Origin: Actinoallomurus liliacearum
GTDB lineage: Bacteria > Actinomycetota > Actinomycetes > Streptosporangiales > Streptosporangiaceae
Assembly (NCBI RefSeq): GCF_039542035.1
Contig: NZ_BAABHJ010000030.1
Span: 1 to 64,000, forward strand
Reading direction: 5' to 3'
DNA: 64,000 nt
Of the stretch, positions 1 to 9,172 are shown one piece after another (position 1 is the stretch's first letter; each line of letters opens with the position of its first letter). The position numbers and the translations under genes are program-made. Under the pieces are notes generated by a model, which ran no database searches, was not told the DNA's origin, and saw only the letters and a list, made by a program, of their open reading frames with translations.

Positions 1-104
1 CCGGGCGCGGGCGCCTCGCGGTGGGCGCGGCGGCCGGCGCCCTCGCGGGCGTCGGGGAGTTCGCGGCCGCGCGGATCGCGCCGGGGCCGCGCACCGCCCG
101 CTAG
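1..104 (+). CDS. C-terminal end of an unidentified protein (partial)
   Basis: An open frame enters from the left edge (codons in frame with base 3) and stops at TAG 102-104. The visible tail of about 33 residues is rich in Ala and Gly and ends in RIAPGPRTAR. This is too short to assign to a family. It lies 6 bases upstream of the HAD phosphatase gene in the same direction, so it is probably the preceding member of the same glycan operon. Confidence 0.5.
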   Translation, partial: GRGRLAVGAAAGALAGVGEFAAARIAPGPRTAR

Positions 105-110
105 GTCGCC

Positions 111-743
111 GTGATGACGGTGACGAGCCTGGCCATCCCGCCGGTCGCGACCTGGCACTGGCTGCGCGGCCTCGTCGCGGCCCGGTCGGCCGCCCCCTGG
201 CCGCCGCCGGTGCGGGCGGTGCTGTTCGACCGGGACGGCACGCTGATCCACGACGTCCCCTACAACAAGGATCCCGAGAAGGTCGAGCCGGTGCCCGGCG
301 CGAAGGAGGCCCTGGACCTCGCCCGGCGGGCCGGGCTGCGCGTCGGCGTCGTCACGAACCAGTCCGCGATCGCGCGCGGCCTGGCCACCGAGGCCGAGGT
401 CGCCGCGGTCAACGCGCGGGTGACCGAACTGCTCGGCCCGTTCGACACGTGGCGGCAGTGCCCGCACGGCACGGGCGACGGCTGCGACTGCCGCAAACCG
501 GCCCCCGGCCTGGTGCTCCAGGCGGCGGCCGACCTCGGCGTCGCCCCCGAGGAGTGCCTGGTCGTCGGGGACATCGGCGGCGACGTCGCGGCGGCGCGGG
601 CCGCCGGGGCGCGCGGCGTACTGATCCCGACGCCGCGGACCCGGCCGGGGGAGACGGCCGGCGTGCGGCGCGCCGCCGGGCTCGAGGAGGCCGTCCGGTA
701 CGCGCTGGCGGGCGGTACGGGTGCGGTGAGCTGGCATGAGTGA
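111..743 (+). CDS. HAD-IIIA phosphatase, GmhB-like (heptose bisphosphate phosphatase type)
   Basis: A 210-residue HAD hydrolase. The nucleophile motif DRDGT lies at residues 40-44, the TNQS motif near 82-85, and VVGDIGGD near 148-155. It carries the zinc-loop signature of the GmhB branch, CPH then CDCRKP (C117, H119, C125, C127). Family members remove a phosphate from D,D-heptose 1,7-bisphosphate or similar sugar or histidinol phosphates. The next three genes are glycosyltransferases, two of them family 9, so a heptose-like sugar-nucleotide pathway is the natural inference. GTG 111 is directly followed by ATG 114; either could be the start. The 3' end overlaps the next gene by 8 bases. The exact sugar substrate cannot be read from sequence. 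Confidence 0.85.
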   Translation: MMTVTSLAIPPVATWHWLRGLVAARSAAPWPPPVRAVLFDRDGTLIHDVPYNKDPEKVEPVPGAKEALDLARRAGLRVGVVTNQSAIARGLATEAEVAAVNARVTELLGPFDTWRQCPHGTGDGCDCRKPAPGLVLQAAADLGVAPEECLVVGDIGGDVAAARAAGARGVLIPTPRTRPGETAGVRRAAGLEEAVRYALAGGTGAVSWHE

Positions 744-1785
744 GCGCGGAGGCCGGCGGGTCGGCGGCGAGCGGCGTTCGCTGGTGGTGCGCCTGGACAA
801 CGCCGGTGACGTGCTGCTCGCCGGGCCGGCCGTCCGGGCCGTCGCCGCGCGGTCCGCGCACGTCACCATGCTGGTCGGGCCGCGCGGCGAGGCGGCCGCC
901 CGGCTGCTGCCCGGCGTCGACGAGGTCGTCGTGTGGCGCGCGCCCTGGGTCGATCTCCGTCCGCCGCCGGTCCGCCGCGACGAGGTCGACGCGCTCGTGG
1001 ACCGGCTGGCCGCCGGGCGGTTCGACGACGCGCTGATCCTGACGTCCTTCCACCAGTCGCCGCTGCCGACCGCGCTGCTGCTGCGGCTGGCCGGCGTCGT
1101 TCGCACGGCCGCCATCAGCGTCGACTACCCGGGCGCGCTGCTGGACGTACGGCACCGGCTCGACGACGACGTCCCGGAGGCCGAACGCGGGCTCTCGCTG
1201 GCCCGCGCGGCCGGTTTCCGGCTCCCGCCCGGCGACGACGGCCGCCTCGCCGTACGGACTCCGCTACCCGACGTGCGGCACCTGACCGGCGGGGACCGGT
1301 ACGTCGTCCTCCACCCGGGCGCGTCGGTCCCGGCCCGCGCCTGGCCCGCCCGGCGCTGCGCCGAGGCGGTCGCCGAGCTGACCGGGCGCGGATGGCGGAC
1401 CCTCGTCACCGGCGCCGGCGCCGAGCGCGACCTGACGGCGCGGGTCGCGGGGGAGACCGGCGTCGACCTGGGCGGCCGTACGAGCATGGCCGAGCTCGCC
1501 GCGATCCTCGCCGGGGCGGCCGTGGTCGTCGTCGGCAACACCGGTCCGGCGCACCTGGCCGCCGCCGTCCGCACGCCGGTGGTGTCGCTGTTCGCCCCCG
1601 TCGTCCCGGCGGCGCGGTGGGCGCCCCATGGCGTGCCGCACGTCCTGCTCGGCGACCAGAACGCCGCCTGCCGCGACACCCGGGCACGCGAGTGCCCCAT
1701 CGACGGACATCCCTGCCTGTCGGAGGTCACGGCCCAGGAGGTCGCCGACTCCGTCGAGAAACTCGCCATCGAGGTGAGCCGATGA
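736..1785 (+). CDS. Glycosyltransferase family 9 (heptosyltransferase-like)
   Basis: 349 residues with the GT9 layout. The N-terminal strand-loop LVVRLDNAGDVLLAGPAVRA is followed by a middle HPGASVPARAWP motif and the C-terminal GNTGPAHLAAA nucleotide-sugar binding motif. A tail of clustered cysteines (CRDTRARECPIDGHPC) is common in actinobacterial GT9 proteins. GT9 enzymes transfer heptose from ADP-heptose onto lipid A core in Gram-negatives. Actinobacterial members probably act on secreted or wall-linked glycans, or on glycosylated metabolites. The ATG start lies inside the end of the HAD gene (8-base overlap). The stop overlaps the next start as ATGA, indicating one transcript with coupled translation. 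Confidence 0.85.
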   Translation: MSERGGRRVGGERRSLVVRLDNAGDVLLAGPAVRAVAARSAHVTMLVGPRGEAAARLLPGVDEVVVWRAPWVDLRPPPVRRDEVDALVDRLAAGRFDDALILTSFHQSPLPTALLLRLAGVVRTAAISVDYPGALLDVRHRLDDDVPEAERGLSLARAAGFRLPPGDDGRLAVRTPLPDVRHLTGGDRYVVLHPGASVPARAWPARRCAEAVAELTGRGWRTLVTGAGAERDLTARVAGETGVDLGGRTSMAELAAILAGAAVVVVGNTGPAHLAAAVRTPVVSLFAPVVPAARWAPHGVPHVLLGDQNAACRDTRARECPIDGHPCLSEVTAQEVADSVEKLAIEVSR

Positions 1786-2753
1786 GGGTGCTGATCTGGC
1801 ACGTCCACGGGTCGTGGGCGACCGCCTTCGTCCAGGGGCCGCACACGTACGTGCTGCCGGTGACGCCGGACCGGGGGCCGGACGGCCTCGGCCGGGCCCG
1901 TACCTGGGAGTGGCCCGCGAACGCCGTCGAGGTGCCGCCCGAGCGGCTCCGTGACGAGGAGATCGACGTGGTCGTCCTCCAGCGGCCGCACGAGGAGAGG
2001 CTGGCCGAGGAGTGGCTGGGCCGCCGTCCCGGCGTGGACGTGCCCGCCGTGTACGTCGAGCACGACGCGCCCTGGGGCGGCGTGCCGCTGACCCGGCACC
2101 CGATGGCCGACCGGCCGGAGATCCTCCTCGTCCACGTCACCCACTTCAACCGGCTGATGTGGGACAACGGGTGCACGCCGACCGCCGTCGTCGAGCACGG
2201 CATCGTCGACCCGGGGCTCCGGTGGACCGGCGAGCTCGAGCGGACGGCCGTGGTGGTGAACGAGCCGCTGCGGCGCGGCCGCTGCGTCGGTACCGACCTG
2301 CTGCCGTACTTCGCGGAGGGCATGGGGCTGGACGTGTTCGGGATGAAGGTCCGGGACCTGCCCGGCCGGCTCGGCCTGCCCGGCGTCCACGCCTACGAGG
2401 ACCTGCCGCAGGAGCGCATGCACGAGGAGCTGGCCCGGCGGCGCGTCTACCTGCACCCGATCCGGTGGACCTCCCTGGGCCTGTCGCTGCTCGAGGCCAT
2501 GCACCTGGGCATGCCGGTGGTGGCGCTGGCCACCACCGAGGTCGTCGAGGCGGTGCCCCGCGAGGCGGGGATCATCTCCACCCGGCCCGACCGGCTCCGC
2601 GACGGTCTGCGGCGGCTGCTGGCCGACCGCGAGGAGGCCGCCCGGCTCGGCAAGGCCGCCCGCGCCGCCGCACTCGAGCGCTACGGCCTGCCCCGCTTCC
2701 TCGCCGACTGGGAGGAGACCCTGGCCGAGGTGACCCGTTGCCCGCCGTCCTGA
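1782..2753 (+). CDS. GT-B glycosyltransferase (family 1/4-like)
   Basis: 323 residues starting MRVLIWHVHGSW at an ATGA overlap with the preceding GT9 gene. The frame is open further upstream, but the coupled start is preferred. The C-terminal half has the GT-B donor-site pattern LGLSLLEAMHLGMPVVALA with the two spaced acidic and polar residues typical of GT1/GT4 retaining enzymes. No signal peptide or membrane segment is evident, so it is probably cytoplasmic. It sits between two GT9 genes, suggesting it adds a sugar in the same glycan. Donor and acceptor are unknown. Confidence 0.8.
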   Translation: MRVLIWHVHGSWATAFVQGPHTYVLPVTPDRGPDGLGRARTWEWPANAVEVPPERLRDEEIDVVVLQRPHEERLAEEWLGRRPGVDVPAVYVEHDAPWGGVPLTRHPMADRPEILLVHVTHFNRLMWDNGCTPTAVVEHGIVDPGLRWTGELERTAVVVNEPLRRGRCVGTDLLPYFAEGMGLDVFGMKVRDLPGRLGLPGVHAYEDLPQERMHEELARRRVYLHPIRWTSLGLSLLEAMHLGMPVVALATTEVVEAVPREAGIISTRPDRLRDGLRRLLADREEAARLGKAARAAALERYGLPRFLADWEETLAEVTRCPPS

Positions 2754-3676
2754 TGCTGCGCGCCCTCGGCCTGGGCGACTTCCTCACCGGCGTGCCCGCC
2801 TACCGGGCGCTGCGCCGCGCCTACCCGGACGCCGAGACGGTCCTGGCCGCCCCAGAGGCGCTGCGGCCCCTGGCGGAACTGACCGGGGCGATCGACCGGC
2901 TGCTGCCGACCGGGGAGCTGCGGCCGATCCCGTGGGACGGGCCGCCGCCGGCCGTCGCCGTCGACCTGCACGGCAACGGCCCCGCCAGCCACCGGCCGAT
3001 CGACGCGACCGGCGCGGCGACCCGCATGATGTACGCGTCCGCGGCCGCCCCGGACGTCGACGGCCCGTGGTGGGACGACGACGAGCACGAGGTCGCCCGG
3101 TGGTGCCGCCTCGTCGAGCGGTGGGGGGTCCCGGCCGACCCGGGCGACCTGCTGCTGCGCGCCCCGGCGGCGGAACCGCCGGTCCGCCGGGCGGCCGTCG
3201 TGCACCCGGGCGCGGCGTTCCCCGCCCGCCGCTGGCCGGCCGACCGCTTCGCGGCCGTGGCCCGTGCGCTGGCCGCCGAGGGACACCCGGTGGTGATCAC
3301 CGGGACCGCCGCGGAACGCGACCTCGCGGCGGCCGTCGCCGAGGGCGCCGGGCTGCCCGCCACGGCCGTGCCGGCCGGGACCACCGGGCTCACCGGCCTG
3401 GCCGCCCTCGTCGCCGACGCCGCCGTCGTGGTCAGCAATGACACCGGCGTGTCCCACCTGGCCACCGCGTACGGCGTGCCGTCCGTGACGCTGTTCGGCC
3501 CGGTCTCCCCGGCGCTGTGGGGACCGCCGGAGGACGGCCCGCACGTCGCCCTGTGGCACGGCACGGGCGGCCGTCCGGGTGACGCGCACGGCGGCGAACC
3601 CGACCCCCGCCTGCTCCGGATCACGGTCGACGAGGTCCTCGCCGCCCTCGCCGGTCTCCGCCAGCCGGCGGGCTGA
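2738..3676 (+). CDS. Glycosyltransferase family 9, second copy
   Basis: 312 residues if translation begins at TTG 2738, which has GAGG at 2727-2730 seven bases upstream. An ATG at 2753 (TGATG with the previous stop) is the alternative but has no ribosome site. Motifs are LRALGLGDFLTGVPAYRALR at the N-terminus, HPGAAFPARRWP in the middle, and SNDTGVSHLATAYGVPSVTLFGP near the C-terminus. These are the standard GT9 signature. It is the last gene of the operon; the next gene is on the other strand. It is divergent in sequence from the first GT9 copy, so the two probably act at different steps. Confidence 0.82.
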   Translation: MPAVLMLRALGLGDFLTGVPAYRALRRAYPDAETVLAAPEALRPLAELTGAIDRLLPTGELRPIPWDGPPPAVAVDLHGNGPASHRPIDATGAATRMMYASAAAPDVDGPWWDDDEHEVARWCRLVERWGVPADPGDLLLRAPAAEPPVRRAAVVHPGAAFPARRWPADRFAAVARALAAEGHPVVITGTAAERDLAAAVAEGAGLPATAVPAGTTGLTGLAALVADAAVVVSNDTGVSHLATAYGVPSVTLFGPVSPALWGPPEDGPHVALWHGTGGRPGDAHGGEPDPRLLRITVDEVLAALAGLRQPAG

Positions 3677-3726
3677 CGGTCCGGTCCGGGCAGGTCGCGG
3701 GATCGTCAGGGCCGGGAGGCGAGGTG

Positions 3727-4836
3727 TCAGGCGGGCTGCGCGGCGGCCTCGAGGGTGGGGTAGTCGATGTAGCCCGTCGCGTCGCCGGTGTACATCAGGT
3801 GCCGGTCTCTGATCGGGTTGAGCGGGGCACCGACGCGCAGCCGTTCGATGAGGTCGGGGTTGGCCAGGAACGGGCGGCCGAGCGCGATCAGATCGGCGCC
3901 CGCCGCCACGAGCCGGGCCGACTCGTGGAGGACGTGACCGGTGGTGACTTCCGGAAGCTTGGGATTGGCGATCAGTGTTCCGGGCCAGAGACGACGGATC
4001 GCGCGGAAGACGTCCTGGTCCGGGTCGGCGTACACGACGTGCAGGTAGGCCGGGGAGATCTCGGCCAGGGCCCGGACGAGCGCGGGATAGAGCTCGTCGA
4101 CGTCGTCCTCGTACATCGCGTTCGCCGTCACACCGGGAGCGATCCGCACGCCGACGCGGTCGGGACCGATGGCGTCGACGACGGCGCGGGTGACCTCGAC
4201 CGTGAACCGGATCCGGTTCTCGATCGGGCCGCCGTAGGCGTCGGTGCGGCGGTTGGTGGCGCTGGAGAGGTACTGGTGCAGCAGGTAGCCGTTGGCGGAG
4301 TGCACCTCCACACCGTCGAATCCGGCGTCGACGGCGTTGCGGGCGGCGGCTGCGAAGTCGGCGACGGTCCTGTGGACGTCGTCGAGCGTCATCTCGCGGG
4401 GTGTGACGGCGGGCTGGAAGCCCGACGGTGTGTAGATCGGGTCGGGGAGCGGGACGGGAGAGGGGGCGATCGGGTGCAGCCCGCTGTTGTCGGGGTGGCC
4501 GATGCGGCCGCCGTGCTGGATCTGCAGGAACATCCGCCCGCCCGCGGCGCGGACCGCGTCGGTGACGTCCCGCCAGCCCGCCACGTGCGCCGGACCGTAG
4601 ATCGCCGGGATGTTCGGGTAGGTCAGCCCGACCGCGTTGGGGGTGGCGGCCTCGGCGACGATCAGTCCGGCGGCGGCGCGCTGGGCGTAGTAGGTCGCCA
4701 TCAGCGAGCCGGGAACGCCGTCGGCGTCCGCCCGGTTGCGGGTCATGGGCGCCATCACCAGGCGGTTCGGCAGGACGAGGCCGCCGAGACGCGCGGGCTC
4801 GAGAAGGGCGTCGGCCGGCTCGGTCGTGGTCGTCAT
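3727..4836 (-). CDS. Old yellow enzyme family alkene reductase (NADH:flavin oxidoreductase)
   Basis: 369 residues from ATG 4836, which has a GAGGA site just upstream. A second ATG at 4869 with GGGAGG would add 11 residues. The FMN TIM-barrel motifs are clear: APMTRNRA near the N-terminus, FLQIQHGGRIGHP, HSANGYLLHQYLSS followed by TNRRTDAYGG, then ENRIRF, and ALGRPFLANPDL near the end. Members of this family reduce activated alkenes such as enones and nitro-olefins with NAD(P)H in the cytoplasm. The gene is divergent from the large SARP regulator with 156 bases between starts, which makes it a plausible target of that regulator. Confidence 0.92.
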   Translation of the reverse strand: MTTTTEPADALLEPARLGGLVLPNRLVMAPMTRNRADADGVPGSLMATYYAQRAAAGLIVAEAATPNAVGLTYPNIPAIYGPAHVAGWRDVTDAVRAAGGRMFLQIQHGGRIGHPDNSGLHPIAPSPVPLPDPIYTPSGFQPAVTPREMTLDDVHRTVADFAAAARNAVDAGFDGVEVHSANGYLLHQYLSSATNRRTDAYGGPIENRIRFTVEVTRAVVDAIGPDRVGVRIAPGVTANAMYEDDVDELYPALVRALAEISPAYLHVVYADPDQDVFRAIRRLWPGTLIANPKLPEVTTGHVLHESARLVAAGADLIALGRPFLANPDLIERLRVGAPLNPIRDRHLMYTGDATGYIDYPTLEAAAQPA

Positions 4837-4992
4837 CGAATCCTCATTGCGGCCTTCGTACCTGGTCATGGCCTGCCTCCCTGTGGTGTCGGTGTCGCGG
4901 TGCGCTGACGGGAACGACTCTGCCGGGGGCCGCTTCGGAAACGCTGATGATCTGCTGACGGACGGCCACGGCCCCGTGTGTACGGTGCTGGC

Positions 4993-7900
4993 ATGCGGTT
5001 CGGTGTGCTCGGTCCGGTGACCGTGTGGGACGGGGACGGGGCGCCCGTGAAGATCCCCGAGGCGAAGGTCCGGGCGCTGCTGGCCGACCTGCTGGCGCAT
5101 GAGGGACGGCCCGTCTCCGCCGACCGGCTCGTGGCGGACCTGTGGGGCGGACGGCCGCCCGGCCGCCCCGCCAACGCCCTGCAGGCCAAGGTCTCGGTGC
5201 TGCGCCGGGCGATCGGCCACGACCGCGTGGTGCGCCAGGCGCCGGGCTATCGACTCGTCCTCGACCGTCCCGGCGACGAGGTGGACGCCGACCGTTTCCG
5301 CGCGCTGGCGGCGCGGGCCCGGACGCGGACCGATCCGCGGGCGCGGGCCGCGCTGCTCACCGAGGCGCTGGAGCTGTGGCGGGGACCCGCGTTCGCCGAC
5401 GTCGCGGACGAGGAGTTCGCGCGCGCGGCGGCCGACCGGCTGGCCGAGCAGCGCCTCGCCGTCCTGGAGGAGCAGGCCGAGGCCCGGCTGGAGGCGGGCG
5501 ACCACGCGCTGCTCGCCGGGGAGCTCGCCGACCTGGTGACGCGCCACCCGCTCCGGGAGCGGCTGCGCGCGGTCCAGATGCGCGCCCTCTACGCGGCCGG
5601 GCGGCAGAGCGAGGCGCTGGCCTCCTACGCCGAGCTGCGGAAGCTGCTGGTGGACGACCTCGGCCTCGATCCGAGCCCGGAGCTCGCGGCCCTGTACGAG
5701 GCGATCCTGCGGCAGGACGGGTCGCTGGCTCCGGCCTCGCAGCCGGAGCGGCCCGACGCGGCCGTGCCGGCCGGCCCGGTGCCGCGGTCCAACCTGCCGA
5801 TCCCGCTCACCGCGCTGGTCGGCCGTGACGGGTCCCTGGACCATCTCGCCCGGCTCGTCCGGACGGCCCGTCTCGTCACGCTCTCGGGGCCGGGTGGGGT
5901 CGGCAAGACCCGGCTCGCGGTGGAGGCCGCCACCCGGCTCGCCGCCGAGGACGAGGCCGGTTTCCCGGACGGCGTGTGGCTCATCGAACTCGCCGGGCAG
6001 CGCGGGGGCACGGCGGCCCTGGCCCAGGAGATCTCCGCCGTGCTCGGTGTCCGCGACGACCTGCCGTCCGGCGTGCCCGGGACGGGCACGTCCGTGGCGC
6101 CCGCGCGACGCCTCGCGGCGGCGCTGCGCGACCGGCGGCTCCTGCTCGTTCTCGACAACTGCGAGCAGGTCGTCGACCTGGCCGCCGAGCTGGCCGAACT
6201 GCTGCTGGGCACCGCGGCCGGGCTGCGGATCCTGGTCACCAGCCGCGAGCCGCTGGGCCTGACCGGCGAGGCGGTGCATCTCGTCGAGCCGCTTCAGGAG
6301 AACGACGCCGTGCGGCTGTTCGCCGACCGCGCCTCCGCCTCCGCCCCCGGGTTCTCGCTGGAGTCCGACCGCGAGGCCGTCGCCGAGATCTGCCGCCGCC
6401 TCGACGGCATCCCGCTCGCCCTCGAACTCGCCGCGACCCGCGTCCGCGCCCTGGGCGTGCGGGAGCTGGCGGCGCGCCTGGACGACCGGTTCCGGGTGCT
6501 CACCACCGGGCGGCGCGGTTCGCCGGCGCGCCAGCAGACCCTGCGCGCCGTGATCGACTGGAGCTGGGAGTTGCTCGGCGCACCGGAGCGCATCGTCCTG
6601 CGCCGCCTCGCCGTGCCCGTGGACGGCTGCGACCTGGACGCGGCGGAGGCGATCTGCGCGGGCGACGGAGTCCGCCGCGAGGAGGTCCTCGATCTGCTCA
6701 CCCGGCTGGTGGACCGGTCTCTGGTCGTGGTCGCCGACGGACCGGCGGGGCCCCGCTACCGCCTGCTGGAGTCCGTCGCCGCGTACGCGACGCAGCGGCT
6801 CCACGAGATGCGGGACCTCGACGCGACCCGCGACCGGCACCTGCGCCACTACCTCCGGCTCGCCGAGCGCGCCGAGCCGCGGCTGCGCGACGGCGGGCAG
6901 CGGGCCTGGCTGGACCGGCTCGACGCCGAGTCCGCCAACATGCGCGCCGCGCTGGAGGAGGCGCTGCGGCGGCCCGCCCTGGACGAGTCAGTGCGGCGGC
7001 CCGCCCTGGAGGAGGCGGTGCGGCTCGTCACGGCCCTGAGCCGGTGGTGGCTGCTGCGCGGCCGCCTGCACGAGGCCCGCCGCGCCCTGTCGGCGGTGCT
7101 CGACGTCGCGCCGGACGCCGCCGAGGTCCGCGTGCTACGCGCCGCGTTCGCGCTGCTGACCGGGGACCGGTCCGCGGCGGGCGCCGAGCCGGACGGCATC
7201 GCGGACCCCGCGCGCCGCGGCCGGGCCTTGTGGCTGTACGCGTACGGGCTGTTCCACTCCGGCGATCCCGTGGCGAGCGAGCGGGCCAACGCGCGGGCGC
7301 TCGACCTGTGCACCGAGGCCGGCGACCCGTGGGGTACCGCAGCCGCGTACGGGCTGCGCGCGATGCTCGCGCTCGTCCAGGGCGACCTCGGCACCGTCGA
7401 GGAGGCGGGCCCGCACGCCGCGGACCTCTTCGGCGACCTCGGTGACCGCTGGGGCGAACTGCAGACGGTGACACCGCTCGCCGAGCTCGCCGAGATCAGG
7501 GGCGACTACGCCGAGGCCGAACGCCGCCAGAACGAGGGCCTGCGCATCGCCCGCGAACTGGGCCTGGAGACGGAGGTCTCCGCGCGCCTCTCGGGCCTGG
7601 GCAGGCTCGCGCTGCTCGCCCGCGACTGGGACCGGGCACGCGACCTGCACCGGGAGGCCCTGCGGCTGGCCGCCGAACAGGGCCACCGGTACGGCGAGGT
7701 GCACTCGCTGATGGGCCTCGCCCTCGGCGCCCGCCGCTCCGGTGACCTGGACGCGGCGGACCGGCACCTGCGGCGCGTCCGGGACGAGTACGAGTCGTCC
7801 GAGATCGGGGAGCACCTGCTGTTCGCGGAGCTCGGCTTCACCGCCGAGGCGCGCGGGGACGCGGCCGGAGCCGCCGCGTGCCATCGCCGCGGGCTGGAGA

Positions 7901-8196
7901 TCGCCGTGGCGCTCGGCGAACCGCGCGCGCTGGCACTGTCCCTGGAGGGAGTGGCGGGCGTGCTCATCCTGTCCGGCGACGCCCGGCGCGCCGCCGTGCT
8001 GCTCGGCGCGGCCGATTCGGCCCGCCGTAGCGTGCACGCGCCGCTCCCACCGGCCGAACGCGGTGACGTGGAGCGGATCTCGACCGCCGCCATGGCCGCC
8101 CTCGGCGAGGAGGCCTTCGCCGACGCCTTCCAGCGAGGCGTCGAGACCCCACCCGCCGACGCGGCCGCACTGGCCAAGGACGCGATCCGCATCTGA
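4993..8196 (+). CDS. AfsR/SARP-family STAND regulator (wHTH-BTAD-NB-ARC-TPR)
   Basis: 1067 residues from ATG 4993; an in-frame GTG at 4978 is possible. Domain order: an OmpR-like winged helix (about 1-95, starting MRFGVLGPVTVW), BTAD (about 95-245), and an NB-ARC/STAND ATPase. The ATPase has Walker A GPGGVGKTRLA near 300, Walker B LLLVLDNCEQV near 385 and the sensor TSREPLG. A long C-terminal TPR-rich region follows. Such proteins are pathway regulators of secondary metabolism or stress whose DNA binding is gated by nucleotide and ligand sensing. The linker near 6964-7017 holds an in-frame 27-bp tandem duplication encoding RRPALDES then RRPALEEA. It is divergent from the old yellow enzyme gene. 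Confidence 0.9.
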   Translation: MRFGVLGPVTVWDGDGAPVKIPEAKVRALLADLLAHEGRPVSADRLVADLWGGRPPGRPANALQAKVSVLRRAIGHDRVVRQAPGYRLVLDRPGDEVDADRFRALAARARTRTDPRARAALLTEALELWRGPAFADVADEEFARAAADRLAEQRLAVLEEQAEARLEAGDHALLAGELADLVTRHPLRERLRAVQMRALYAAGRQSEALASYAELRKLLVDDLGLDPSPELAALYEAILRQDGSLAPASQPERPDAAVPAGPVPRSNLPIPLTALVGRDGSLDHLARLVRTARLVTLSGPGGVGKTRLAVEAATRLAAEDEAGFPDGVWLIELAGQRGGTAALAQEISAVLGVRDDLPSGVPGTGTSVAPARRLAAALRDRRLLLVLDNCEQVVDLAAELAELLLGTAAGLRILVTSREPLGLTGEAVHLVEPLQENDAVRLFADRASASAPGFSLESDREAVAEICRRLDGIPLALELAATRVRALGVRELAARLDDRFRVLTTGRRGSPARQQTLRAVIDWSWELLGAPERIVLRRLAVPVDGCDLDAAEAICAGDGVRREEVLDLLTRLVDRSLVVVADGPAGPRYRLLESVAAYATQRLHEMRDLDATRDRHLRHYLRLAERAEPRLRDGGQRAWLDRLDAESANMRAALEEALRRPALDESVRRPALEEAVRLVTALSRWWLLRGRLHEARRALSAVLDVAPDAAEVRVLRAAFALLTGDRSAAGAEPDGIADPARRGRALWLYAYGLFHSGDPVASERANARALDLCTEAGDPWGTAAAYGLRAMLALVQGDLGTVEEAGPHAADLFGDLGDRWGELQTVTPLAELAEIRGDYAEAERRQNEGLRIARELGLETEVSARLSGLGRLALLARDWDRARDLHREALRLAAEQGHRYGEVHSLMGLALGARRSGDLDAADRHLRRVRDEYESSEIGEHLLFAELGFTAEARGDAAGAAACHRRGLEIAVALGEPRALALSLEGVAGVLILSGDARRAAVLLGAADSARRSVHAPLPPAERGDVERISTAAMAALGEEAFADAFQRGVETPPADAAALAKDAIRI

Positions 8197-8304
8197 GGTC
8201 CGGTCCACCCGGCGACGCGAGCGTGCCGGGGTGCGGATTCCCGTACCACGAATCCGGATGGAAGCACGATCGTGCGGCTCCTCCGACCGGTCCAGGCTTG
8301 CGAC

Positions 8305-9171
8305 ATGCCCTTTTCGAACCCGCACGGCCGCTTCCCGGCGCACGACGGTCCGGGAACCGGCGCCGCCGCCTCGCCGTACCGACCCGGCGGCGCGCTCGAC
8401 GCCACCACGCCCTCTCGAGACGGCACGGCGGACGCCGCTCCCGGCGACGGCGCGGTGGCCCGGTGCGATGACCTGCACCGTCGCTACGGGAGGGGCGCGA
8501 ACGCCGTCCACGCCCTCCGCGGCGTGACCGTCGCCTTCGCACCGGGGACGTTCACGGCCGTGATGGGGCCCTCCGGGTCGGGCAAGACGACCCTGTTGCA
8601 CTGCGTCGCGGGCATGGACCGGCCGACCTCCGGCACCGTCTGGTGGGGACCGACCGAGGTGTCCCGGCTGCGGGAGCGGCGGCTGGCCGAACTGCGCCGC
8701 GCCGAGGTCGGTTTCGTCTTTCAGTCGTTCAATCTGATGCCCGCCATGACGGTCGAGCAGAACGTGACGCTGCCGGGCCGGCTCGCCGGGCGGCCGCCCG
8801 AGCGGACGGCGGTGCGCGAGGCGCTGCGGCAGGTGGGGCTCGGCGGGCGCGAGCGGCACCGTCCCGGGCAGCTGTCCGGCGGCCAGCAGCAGCGGGTCGC
8901 CATCGCGCGGGCCCTGGTCTCCCGCCCGAGGGTGCTGTTCGCCGACGAGCCCACGGGCGCGCTCGACCGGCGGACCGGCATGGAGATCCTCTCGCTGCTG
9001 CGCGCCGGCGTCGAGGAGCAGGGGCAGACCTGCGTCATGGTGACGCACGACCCGGTCGCCGCCGGGTACGCCGACCGCGTCGTGGTGCTGGCCGACGGCG
9101 TCATCGTCGATGACCTGGATCGCCCTTCGGCGGCGGCCGTCTCCGCCCGGCTGAGCCGGTTGGGAGGCTGA
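8305..9171 (+). CDS. ABC transporter ATP-binding protein (MacB/LolD-like)
   Basis: 288 residues from ATG 8305. An in-frame GTG at 8455 would remove a low-complexity, Pro/Ala/Gly-rich leader of 50 residues. Motifs present: Walker A GPSGSGKTTLLH, Q-loop FVFQSFNLMPAMT, signature LSGGQQQRVAIARAL, Walker B VLFADEPTGALD and switch His VMVTHD. The subtype with the GALD D-loop and an FtsX-like partner drives export or membrane-protein remodelling, often of antimicrobial peptides or lipids. The permease gene starts one base after its stop. Confidence 0.9.
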   Translation: MPFSNPHGRFPAHDGPGTGAAASPYRPGGALDATTPSRDGTADAAPGDGAVARCDDLHRRYGRGANAVHALRGVTVAFAPGTFTAVMGPSGSGKTTLLHCVAGMDRPTSGTVWWGPTEVSRLRERRLAELRRAEVGFVFQSFNLMPAMTVEQNVTLPGRLAGRPPERTAVREALRQVGLGGRERHRPGQLSGGQQQRVAIARALVSRPRVLFADEPTGALDRRTGMEILSLLRAGVEEQGQTCVMVTHDPVAAGYADRVVVLADGVIVDDLDRPSAAAVSARLSRLGG

Positions 9172-9172
9172 C

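Noticed and set aside
4837..6849. N-terminal extension of the old yellow enzyme frame across the regulator gene
   Set aside because: The open frame continues by chance opposite the SARP gene; two good starts with ribosome sites exist at 4836 and 4869.
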